This document shows, one piece after another, positions 55,501 through 61,519 of a stretch of DNA of 64,000 nucleotides. Position 1 is the first letter of the stretch; the number at the start of each line of letters is the position of its first letter. The notes beneath the pieces were generated by a model. That model was not told where the DNA came from, did no database searches, and saw nothing but the letters and a program-made list of their open reading frames with translations. The position numbers were made by a program, and so were the translations under genes. The DNA is from Flavobacterium zepuense (GTDB lineage Bacteria > Bacteroidota > Bacteroidia > Flavobacteriales > Flavobacteriaceae), in the NCBI RefSeq assembly GCF_007097145.1, contig NZ_VJVZ01000001.1, positions 558,001 through 622,000 of the forward strand. Reading direction: 5' to 3'.

Positions 55501-58500
55501 ATCCGTCCGGAGTACCACACGCAATAGTTGTATAAATACTTCGCGCCATATTCATGCCTGAGTTTTCAAAACCTCCGGTGTTACCATTTCCTCCAAAAAG
55601 GGCTTCAGTCATTAACTGCCTTTTTAAAGTTTGATAGTTAACGCTTGATTGTGATAGTGGGTTTATTGTTGATAACGTAGTAGCCAAAGTTAAAGTCATT
55701 CCACTTGATTGAGAGCCTGCGGCAAGCGTGGTACCATCTAACGGATGAGTGGCTGTAGTTGTTTTAAAATAAGGGTCGTAATCTAAAATTGTGGTACCGT
55801 TAGAATCAAGGTAGTCGTTTTGTATGGCATTAGCATAAGTTATAGTAGTAATAAACTGATCAAAACCATCTGTATTTACATCTACACTTACATTTTCAAG
55901 AGTTTGGCTTGCAGTACCTTCATTAAGGGTTCTTACTGCAGTAAACTGATTAGCAATATCCCCTTCTTTAAGTTTATAAAGCAAATATTGATATTCAGGA
56001 TGATGTTTTACAAGTGAGTAAGCCCACTCTGGCCTAAAATTGGCAATAAAATCAGCTACATTTGCCAATTTAATCGGCTCTACTTTGTATAACCCCTGTG
56101 CAGCATCTACAAGTATAACATCTGAATTACTTCCTGGCGCGGCAGGATTTTGTAATGGAATGCTCCATGCTGTGCCATCCCAGAAAACATCAAGATAATC
56201 TATTTGCCCTGTAGCTGTAAAATAGTGCCTGTATCTTGTATCCCCTTGTGCTATTAAAGAAACACCTGTTGTTTGAGAATTTGTTAGAATACCCGAAACA
56301 GTTGTTGTATAAAGTTCATAAAAATAATATGGTGTTCTCCAAGATACCTGCGTTGGATCTATAATACCCACTGAAGCACTGTATAGTGAATTATTTTCGT
56401 TGTATATAGACCATGGTAGCTGATCTATAGGCAATCCTGCTGCTGCATCAGTACTTTGCCCGTCTTCTGCTATTTGTACATTAGTTAAGCCGTATTGTCC
56501 GCCCGGTTTCATGTCGTCCAGCATATTATTTAGCAGGTTAGCCGCAAAGGCTGAAAAATAAGAAGTACCTAACTCATTTTCATCTGACTGCGACCCTTCG
56601 GGTTGACAGGATATTTGACATTGCTCAATAATAATTTCAAACTCTCTTTTATACCTTACAGTTAAAAGGTTTTTTAAGTCGTTATAAGGTGTAGTACCGG
56701 GAGTAAGCTGTAACAAGTCATAATTACTGGCCAACATTTGAGCTATATAAGCCGCCTGCCCATTAGCGGCACCGGCAAATTGAAGGCTGTTATAATAGTT
56801 AACGCACTCCTCACATGTTTGAAAACATTCTGAAACATTAGGGTGCGGTGCCTGAGGCGGTAATATACATCCGTCTTCCAGCCCTTTTGTAATATAATCT
56901 TCTACATAAGTTTCAAGGGCTACATCATCTACAACTAACTTTTTAGTTATGCTATAAGTACCCAGTTTTAATGTTGATGTAGATAGATCAAAAGGCACTG
57001 ATAAATTTAACGGATACGCCGCAGCGGCAGTAGCCAAACTTGTATTATTTGCTTTGTTAAGATCTTTTTGAAAAACTACTGTACCACAGTCATCTGCCAC
57101 ATTTACTTGCAGTTTGTAAGTTGTAGGGTATGTGTACGTATTATTTACATCACATATAAAATTAAACGGATTAATTTTTTTAAGGTTGTAATTAAAACTA
57201 TAAACCGTGTTCTTTTCTATTAGTGCTTTACTACCTTCATAAACCAAACCGTCTTGTAAGTTACCATAACGGCCCGTAGCAAATTTATCATTATTATCTA
57301 CATCGGTATCATAATCATTTGGCCCAACTTTAGAAAGCAAATCTGCGCTGGTAAGCTGATGTACCCCTGTTGATGATAATGCAGATAGATTATCCGGGCT
57401 TCCGGATGTTAAAGCCGTGGCAATAGTCCTGCCCTGAGGGTCTAAATAACTAGTGCTTATTTGCCCATTAGGATCTATAACCGTATTTTTTTTATAATGA
57501 GAAACGTTTCCTACACTGTACCCAAATAACCTGTTTAATTCTTCCTGAGTTGGGATAGAGTACAGGTACTGCATTTCATGAGCCATACCCAATTGATGGG
57601 TTTTACCTACGCCGCCCTTCTTTTTTATCCTGCCAGTATTATCTTTAGTATACTCTGTTTGCGAAAACGGAAAAGTTTCAGCATCAGGAATATTATCTTT
57701 AAAGCTATTAGCAAAAGGATTGTTAGCTGAATAGTAGTTACTGGCTCCGTATGAATTAGACATACCATCGGGCACTGCATTACAAGGATCGGTACCTACA
57801 GGCACCATATCCTGATATGAGTACACCTTGTTAGTCATATTACGGTTAAAATCCTGATAATATTTTATAACTTCCTGATTAGTAGGCACAGGTAGCACCT
57901 CTACTGCAGGACGTCCTTCTTCATCATAAATAACTTCGCCAATAAGGGCTTTATCATTTGTATTTATACGGGTAACTGTTTGCCTGTTCCTTAAAGAGCC
58001 GTCAAAATAACTTACAACTTCTTTTTTCTTGCCGTCCTCTGCAAAGGATGATTGAAATTGCCAGTTTTTATTACCTTCGTGAGAAGTGGTAACAAGATGC
58101 TGCCAGTGCGACACATTTGTTTTTGCAGTTGTAGGGAAGCTCCAGTTACCATAAAGCCTTTTTGAATAATCAGTACTATCTGTAAAACGTCCTACCGCCC
58201 TTACCCTAAATACTAAAAAACCATCCGCATATACCAATGGTATTTCAAACTTGTTATCTTTAGTTTTAATCCTTGTGCTATTTAACCTAAAATCATTTTC
58301 GGTTAAAGGAACATCAGCAGCATTTAAAAAACTTGTTAACTGATTGCCATAACGATCTATCCACGTATATTCAACTTCATACTCTAAACCTCCTTCTATT
58401 TCAGTCCATTCTAATAAAACAAATCCGCTTGCGGTACCTGTAGTTGTAGCCGTAACAACTGGTATCATGTTAGATAATAAATAATACCTGTCCGTTTCAA

Positions 58501-58999
58501 GAGCCAGTTTTAAAGTGATGTTTGCAGGAGTTACACTCGAAGTTAGCCCTGTGTCTAAATTTTCGGTTGTTATTGATGTAACAACAATTCTTGCGCCTTT
58601 ACGATTAACGATTTCGTGCTTGGCAAAATCTATAAAGTTTGCGTTCTCTGTAACTTTATTGTTCTCTACTTTTAATTGTACAGAATATGCCTCTGTAGTG
58701 ATTAACGCTCCAGAGTTATTTTTAGGCGTAACCGTTAAATTCAGAGTATAGATGTACCTATTGTAGGGCCCAACATTATCATCAATCTTTAGCTCTATAA
58801 ACGTGCTATATGTTTCCGAAAACAGATAGGGTGTATTAATTTCCGGATCTAAAAATTCAAATGCAGTATTTGTAGCGATAGCTACACCTGTTAAGGGAGC
58901 AGACTCAAAACGCTTATGTTGAGAGTATGCTGATGCAGAGAATAAGCACAATAGTACTGTTAATACGATACTAAAAGAGAAGGAGTAATTTTTAGTCAT
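46532..58999 (-). CDS. Giant secreted RHS/YD-repeat protein with exchangeable C-terminal toxin tip
   Basis: 4155 residues, signal peptide MTKNYSFSFSIVLTVLLC...SAYSQ. Fibronectin-like region (~30-310), a DUF6443-like N-domain (NDKALIGEVIYDEEGRPAVE, ~350-560), a long region to ~2190, then YD repeats (~2190-2830; e.g. TRFAYDELGRIIAS, FQYDGLGNRISK). An unusual insert (~2850-3600) contains concanavalin/LamG-like strands and thrombospondin type-3 calcium repeats (DTDADGIPDYLDTDDDGD; DNG-rich, ~3470-3590). RHS core DYYPFGMLVPNRHGNTPDYR at ~3790 leads to the self-cleavage motif P-ILFV-DPDG and a ~280-residue tip (WFEG, LIISASMDNR, AYKDF). Tip 46532-47538 lies inside the invertible segment. Secretion route unknown; no T9SS C-terminal domain. 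Confidence 0.92.
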   Translation of the reverse strand: MTKNYSFSFSIVLTVLLCLFSASAYSQHKRFESAPLTGVAIATNTAFEFLDPEINTPYLFSETYSTFIELKIDDNVGPYNRYIYTLNLTVTPKNNSGALITTEAYSVQLKVENNKVTENANFIDFAKHEIVNRKGARIVVTSITTENLDTGLTSSVTPANITLKLALETDRYYLLSNMIPVVTATTTGTASGFVLLEWTEIEGGLEYEVEYTWIDRYGNQLTSFLNAADVPLTENDFRLNSTRIKTKDNKFEIPLVYADGFLVFRVRAVGRFTDSTDYSKRLYGNWSFPTTAKTNVSHWQHLVTTSHEGNKNWQFQSSFAEDGKKKEVVSYFDGSLRNRQTVTRINTNDKALIGEVIYDEEGRPAVEVLPVPTNQEVIKYYQDFNRNMTNKVYSYQDMVPVGTDPCNAVPDGMSNSYGASNYYSANNPFANSFKDNIPDAETFPFSQTEYTKDNTGRIKKKGGVGKTHQLGMAHEMQYLYSIPTQEELNRLFGYSVGNVSHYKKNTVIDPNGQISTSYLDPQGRTIATALTSGSPDNLSALSSTGVHQLTSADLLSKVGPNDYDTDVDNNDKFATGRYGNLQDGLVYEGSKALIEKNTVYSFNYNLKKINPFNFICDVNNTYTYPTTYKLQVNVADDCGTVVFQKDLNKANNTSLATAAAAYPLNLSVPFDLSTSTLKLGTYSITKKLVVDDVALETYVEDYITKGLEDGCILPPQAPHPNVSECFQTCEECVNYYNSLQFAGAANGQAAYIAQMLASNYDLLQLTPGTTPYNDLKNLLTVRYKREFEIIIEQCQISCQPEGSQSDENELGTSYFSAFAANLLNNMLDDMKPGGQYGLTNVQIAEDGQSTDAAAGLPIDQLPWSIYNENNSLYSASVGIIDPTQVSWRTPYYFYELYTTTVSGILTNSQTTGVSLIAQGDTRYRHYFTATGQIDYLDVFWDGTAWSIPLQNPAAPGSNSDVILVDAAQGLYKVEPIKLANVADFIANFRPEWAYSLVKHHPEYQYLLYKLKEGDIANQFTAVRTLNEGTASQTLENVSVDVNTDGFDQFITTITYANAIQNDYLDSNGTTILDYDPYFKTTTATHPLDGTTLAAGSQSSGMTLTLATTLSTINPLSQSSVNYQTLKRQLMTEALFGGNGNTGGFENSGMNMARSIYTTIACGTPDGSCDLPANTPFNNVIAHINNTFSDADKATFWDYFNTYYISAKQRIQHVFTNLYAYKQGMYNDCIGSENGQNVNRITSVIDFYPAQRNEIKAWVDAFTPGNSSLFYTTNQGAYLTTKTKRFLPYDEIYKSEGDAQSNYDDMLANAQYEILIQQGICPMVNDLQIFLHEAAKKPTMFPVFRGQASNSIIPMPFITQGLFQELGGVLNGAPTQPLSVTSTIVNSGKTLIINFLQTNNPSPLFDRAVTLTIPTGTTFPAGGAISWNSNYGQTLQQNLNGWTIVQMKQLVSTVYDANEECYRFKVLAKIIHNQNASVAFEVVLDGTTRARLFCTNDLTEVYDPESGSEAIYLEPVYGDGECTKKEDFATAFKQFLTSLQSDGTINNTSVDVSNHPSFAPNSFLYNFLSLQSGDVLNWHGNLVNNGTDYYALYLNNEIVLSIANFNTPLNLLNPVLDINVGILSQITTTSNISLATATAYGHKISVILQVGGQPITYNGFLFNGGSFNNNNPFDFSCCNNCDEQYTCSANQDFESGLQTLIQQLISAHVVNAPNYPLNNLPQFQPGGYFYVYLGMTPSSVAAWTYVNGVYSITMTGGGSGIVMEATGLDFQQGLILTDVGQEFGDYNYFNVITNLNGSQASFAGQIYLLTVDPRKGEIIQTALNFNCCNTAFATGPGSFGRYLELNKILLNELIDFAIYNLNNNINVSTYDSPTVWELDSYFYNAFGVTNLTYSIQNNNLEITFQGGGIDNSQACGGLYYLRVPFGVYVQDIYLTSDQMFAYLFENELQILSYYGVVLTNGDIIGDEINTPTNFPDYVGHRIACTRRVVVKNDPPCDCIPKQPLPVSCDEKYPQYVSKINSLYGGGEPTFIFSKDEFCCLNLAYILDAWNTYLQQFSITSVNDPRYISLPDFGGNALGYGYDGYYIAIVEYKLYLQNPSLPEESKGWPYFINDVFMAAHPEICKTPPMIPECAPVVPTENGCELFAINVTEAYNADAYNAYLDSKRQEFRIAYLQDALTKAIETFNMQYYDKEYQYTLYYYDQAGNLTRTVPPKGVDRFEVSELNQQNGQGISLNSQINQHRQLQGLTNNSTLLPQHSLTTNYHYNTLNQLVWQTSPDGGITRFAYDELGRIIASQNANQLANKTFSYTRYDALGRIFESGQMVKPVVMGIDDNGRLKYSNGSAVITSDYPTVVNYPYNVCAKTMEVTRTLYDGYAGLDAFTISGPRNVRNRVGVIFYYDELTDPVNNANYNNYIAYNYDIHGNVNEMLQFNNDIYIDLNSSLKYKRVNYEYDIVSGNVNKVTYQKGERDQFMHQYTYDADNRIVDVKTSKNGVIWEKDAAYYYYDHGPLARTEIGDKQVQGVDYAYTIQGWLKAVNSENMRNIDSDMGRDGKATLRPFVAKDATAFSLSYFENDYKAITPNTNTFDVTPNITGMTPLYNGNIGKMITTLRGLDQLALASQANLYKYDQLNRIMSMNSSRVVSGTVTPDISSGYSYDNNGNITKLTAKAPDNTGGIIDMDRLAYNYISGSNKLDYVSDGVADNVFGPNGENIDIDNQQPGNYKYDNIGQLIIDNKEGLTIGWRVDGKVKQVKNSTGRTINFQYDGLGNRISKTVRETPEVNDKKVTQYSRDAQGNVLGVYTYTTTASGSKTYYLDEHHIYGSSRLGLEQENTLMAKSSSLVFSSALTTPQTNQDTQYTTNDVNPGEVVEVFEDYSLNITPQTQGTWSEPSDPTLSDKLLSNFSFSTKVKFDAATPVNSDVLIGQVESNIPEPNPLFTLRDKTAGFVSGSTFTVDPAFITYSSSTLNKISGGTLWKKANTTSAVIVGNGYIERTINSLQELNFGLSYTIAAVATGGLDIDYGFKTFTTGSVILYNNASPTALALSTNNSIVQTGDKLRVERYNGHVYFYRIRGTETLLLKSIAEPTASVGQNMYVDVNMLTLGATPITIATGISAPTFNATDGQAIQLINATGLVINNTTKTISKVGLGTFTQSLAYNVGARSTQTINGAGKLELTVTDISSTNAAYVGLSETHTFTGALTDYGITKPTYTIRISGTNATCYKGTSLITSTVIAVNDKLSIERVNGKVRFLKNSAQVGASTPEVTPNAPLFLDFGLGYYGTHIDQVNLTNYQEKSTMQVIVRKDASSKYYPIIKIKHTISTGIKQEITLTPAATSNDSKISQAVMTADGMDIEFNANIDFGLYNTSPLIIADYVFKVNGLNGLFDTTITPPTVGTEAFSATSNSFIKNTLAGTTNPSYSMCNFNYGMVNSAEVGFYRWIGFDVPGGQSPATYGVFSDDNIITINMNILNRTLGPCLADSDGDKIFDLYEDINGDGNVANDDTDADGIPDYLDTDDDGDTILTSYEIAGQTVVGFTDGAQNTDGDGLKNYLDADDDGDGYPTLQESPNAYANGLPGVPVNPLDSDSDGTPDYLDPNNTIVAETSRPISKVNYTNTIGDKRYELSNHLGNVLNVITDRKLVDNNLILTYNNEFQTSTGFTNIPTATNSIVSGRMRVNPQTNGSGVYRSFTFTAGVVYSIQMYIDPGTLPAGTPVRFYVRNNTSTLVYTEQQVSTPGVYTLRFECPTTAAYRVSLTVDAPPLSLLFFYADNLFIYTLPAAPAGDFATLFKPDVTTFNDYYPFGMLVPNRHGNTPDYRYGFNGQEMDNEVKGEGNLYHADFWKYDPRIAQRWNRDPVKKDYLSPYAVFGGNPILFVDPDGADWYENNNYNPKDKESKQYQWFEGSDQKDGFTHLGEYLVTMAKGENSITIQYQNENKRSITLSTDLGKKYKMLLAEGGFNSKKAYGIDKTGRGVNASNNTHRETFYGLLIISASMDNRLRTAGIAENDKALNGAFGDGKTYESMFTKSQYNGASEAAYKDFWTWESSLASGGISKKDKFTYFGNAFAALENPAQRLLNFKSIGVKAYSILAYSHNGVGNLLYSPGVISFNSVGTLLTNVESKSNILLWGDVKFGGEAEFFESLKAYKKPYQDKIMEYFGLK
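47539..47623 (-). repeat. Inverted repeat copy IR-R (85 bp, inside the RHS gene)
   Basis: Reverse complement of 43287-43371 with one mismatch by eye. It codes for DYYPFGMLVPNRHGNTPDYR and the following YGFNGQEM of the RHS core, immediately before the tip starts to diverge. Confidence 0.9.
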
Positions 59000-59002
59000 A
59001 TT

Positions 59003-59728
59003 TTAGTTTTTTGTAAGGTCAAACACTTTATACCCCATCAGTTTAGACGAAGGAGATACTTTTGATTTATTTTTTATCACATAATTTTGCAGCAACAGTT
59101 TATCGGAAAATTTTCCGATGCCGCTTTTAAAATCAATCTGGGTCACTTCCATTCTTGGATAGTCAGATTTTATAATTCCTTTTTTATCTTTATATGGGCT
59201 TGTAACCAAAAAGTAAAAAATTTGTTTACTTACCTGATAGTTTGTTTTATTTATATACAAAACAATTTTGCTATATGGTAATGTTGAAATTTCGGGGGTA
59301 GAAAGAGTACATTTAAAAAAATCACCTTCGGTAGCCACTTCAAACTGAGAAAAAAAATCCAGATATTTTTTTAAATTGTAATAACTGTCCTGATCTTGTA
59401 AATCTATTTCTCCCGTATATTCAATCGCTTTGCTTTTATGATCTACCTTTAGTACTTCATTACCAACTTTAACAAACTCTGTAGTGTGTAGTTTATAGTA
59501 ATAATCTTTATTGTTGTTAATCAAGGTACTTTTATATGTTTCTGTTACATTTGATGATGTATAAGAACTAAATACTTTATAGTCAATATTTAACTCAAAA
59601 CATTTTTGTTTTTCGTAAAATGTGGCACTTTTAGATATTATATCTGAAAGTTTTGCTTTATCATTTTTTTGTTGCGCCACAATTAGCAACGGAAACAACA
59701 GTGCAATTAAATATGCGTTGAATTTCAT
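59003..59728 (-). CDS. Secreted RHS-accessory protein, LolA-like shape
   Basis: 241 residues with a signal peptide (MKFNAYLIALLFPLLIVAQ). Predominantly beta, with an antiparallel pattern (INNNKDYYYKLHTTEFVKVG, NEVLKVDHKSKAIEY) resembling LolA/LolB-like half-barrels. No firm family. Lies 3 nt before the giant RHS gene and 20 nt after the previous gene, so it is part of the same operon; it may be a chaperone or outer-membrane partner (inference). Confidence 0.65.
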   Translation of the reverse strand: MKFNAYLIALLFPLLIVAQQKNDKAKLSDIISKSATFYEKQKCFELNIDYKVFSSYTSSNVTETYKSTLINNNKDYYYKLHTTEFVKVGNEVLKVDHKSKAIEYTGEIDLQDQDSYYNLKKYLDFFSQFEVATEGDFFKCTLSTPEISTLPYSKIVLYINKTNYQVSKQIFYFLVTSPYKDKKGIIKSDYPRMEVTQIDFKSGIGKFSDKLLLQNYVIKNKSKVSPSSKLMGYKVFDLTKN

Positions 59729-59748
59729 AGTGCCGGTAAATATGTAGG

Positions 59749-61512
59749 TTAGTTACTTTTCTTAGGGTTAGAAGATCTGGTTTCCTGAATAGTATATACT
59801 CCTTCTTCAGTTTCTTTCTTTATTCTTATAAGTCCCCCCTCTTTATCATATTCATAAAAAGTAGAGTAATTATTTTCATCCAGCTCTGCCATTAGCTTTT
59901 GCGTTTGCTGGTCGTAAACAAAAGATTTCATGTTACCATTTATAGGGTGTACCCGTATATCATCAAAATAAGCCAGGTTAGTGCCTGTATTTTTAAGTGT
60001 AATATTCATATCATCTACAGTAGCAGGCACAGTAAATTCGCCATACATACGCTGCCAACCATCTATTATCTCACCTGTTGGCACTGCCTGTACAGTAGAT
60101 AATATAGCATTACCTGTATCTTCAAAAGATACCTGAATGTAGGAGCCCGTATATGTTCTTACCTGTATTTCCTGATCTAATGCGCTACGCTGTTTTACCC
60201 AGCCACTAATTACATATTTTTCGCCCCTGATAAGGTTAAAAGAACTACATTCCTGGCAGGGCAAATCAGGACAACTGTTTACAACAACGCTCTTGGTAAA
60301 CTCTGATTTAATATTACACCCTGTATCTGTAGTAAAGTAAGGGATTTGTAATGTAACGGTAAAGCTGCCTGCACTTGGAAAAGCAAACACTGGCGCTGTA
60401 CCATCTACTTCACCTACAATTGTGCCCGCACTATTTTTTATTATCCAATGATAGTTAGAGTTAAAATTACTTACTGGAGATGTAAATTGCGTGTTACTGC
60501 CTGCACATAAATTAGATTCGACCTGAATCATATCGTCTACCGTTTTACATTTAATATCAAAATACCCATACCCAAAATGCCCTCCGGCGCCACAATCTGT
60601 AACAGTTATTTCTAATGTCACAGAGCCTGTAACGTTAAATGCATTTGGTTTAATGATATTAGTTGCCCATGGCCTTACCCAAATTTTACTACCTGTAGTG
60701 GTTTCTATAAACCCGGGTATACCTGGCCTGGCCTCAAAAATAATTTGAGAACAAGGTATTAATGCACCACTGCTGTTGTACATTCTAACACTAAAAAAAG
60801 GCCTTAAGCTGTGTTGTGGATCCTGTAATACAATGGCATAATTGTAATAGATAAAATCGTCCGGACTGTTTATTGTAAAGGTCTTTCTGATAATCTCACT
60901 CTTGTAACCGGCTCCTGAATTACCGATTTTTATAAATTTTGTATCAATATTAGGATCGATATTTAATTGCGGATTATTTTGCGCAACAGCGTTTATATAT
61001 GGATCTGTGATTGTTGTGCTGGTACCAACCAAATAGCGCTGCTCTGATTGATAACTATAAGAATTACCTGTTATACCGGTTTGCGAAGTATAATTAGTTA
61101 AATACGCATAATTTCCACTCGCATTGGGTATGTTGTATTTAAGTTCCCAAGGGGCCAAAGGATTAGTCGCTTCAAAATTGGTTAGTTCGCACTGACCTCC
61201 ACTAAGCGTTTGTGTACCTATACCAATATCTAAACCTTTATTAGCCTGCGGGTTTATTATAGATAATTGTTTATCTACCCATTTTTCTAATCCCAGCTTA
61301 TAGCGCTCTAACATTTGCTTTCTTATTTCGGCAAGCTGGTTATCAACAAAAGATTTATTCATAAAAGTGCCCGACGCATACATTTCTTTTTTTATAACTT
61401 CTGCATCAAAGCCTATTTCTTTATCTGTAGGCTCCTGAGCGTAAACACTTGTTGCTACTATAGATAATACAACTACAAATAGTGTCCTTATATGTTTTTT
61501 TACAAAATCCAT
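59749..61512 (-). CDS. Secreted RHS-accessory protein with PKD- and carbohydrate-binding-like domains
   Basis: 587 residues, signal peptide to ~25 (RTLFVVVLSIVATSVYAQ). N-terminal helical part, a beta domain at ~130-330, a PKD-type domain (SPVSNFNSNYHWIIKNSAGT...AFPSAGSFTVTLQIPYF, ~345-400), a Cys-rich hinge (SCPDLPCQECSSF) and a CBM-like domain (EKYVISGWVKQRSALDQEIQ...GWQRMYGEFTVP). The final ~55 residues (QTQKLMAELDENNYSTFYEY, ...GGLIRIKKETEEGVY) look like a single YD-type hairpin. Probably a surface partner of the RHS proteins. Confidence 0.7.
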   Translation of the reverse strand: MDFVKKHIRTLFVVVLSIVATSVYAQEPTDKEIGFDAEVIKKEMYASGTFMNKSFVDNQLAEIRKQMLERYKLGLEKWVDKQLSIINPQANKGLDIGIGTQTLSGGQCELTNFEATNPLAPWELKYNIPNASGNYAYLTNYTSQTGITGNSYSYQSEQRYLVGTSTTITDPYINAVAQNNPQLNIDPNIDTKFIKIGNSGAGYKSEIIRKTFTINSPDDFIYYNYAIVLQDPQHSLRPFFSVRMYNSSGALIPCSQIIFEARPGIPGFIETTTGSKIWVRPWATNIIKPNAFNVTGSVTLEITVTDCGAGGHFGYGYFDIKCKTVDDMIQVESNLCAGSNTQFTSPVSNFNSNYHWIIKNSAGTIVGEVDGTAPVFAFPSAGSFTVTLQIPYFTTDTGCNIKSEFTKSVVVNSCPDLPCQECSSFNLIRGEKYVISGWVKQRSALDQEIQVRTYTGSYIQVSFEDTGNAILSTVQAVPTGEIIDGWQRMYGEFTVPATVDDMNITLKNTGTNLAYFDDIRVHPINGNMKSFVYDQQTQKLMAELDENNYSTFYEYDKEGGLIRIKKETEEGVYTIQETRSSNPKKSN

Positions 61513-61519
61513 AATTATA

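Noticed and set aside
46532..58999. Smaller plus-strand frames inside the giant RHS gene
   Set aside because: None has a recognisable domain or promoter; the minus-strand frame is continuous for 4155 codons.
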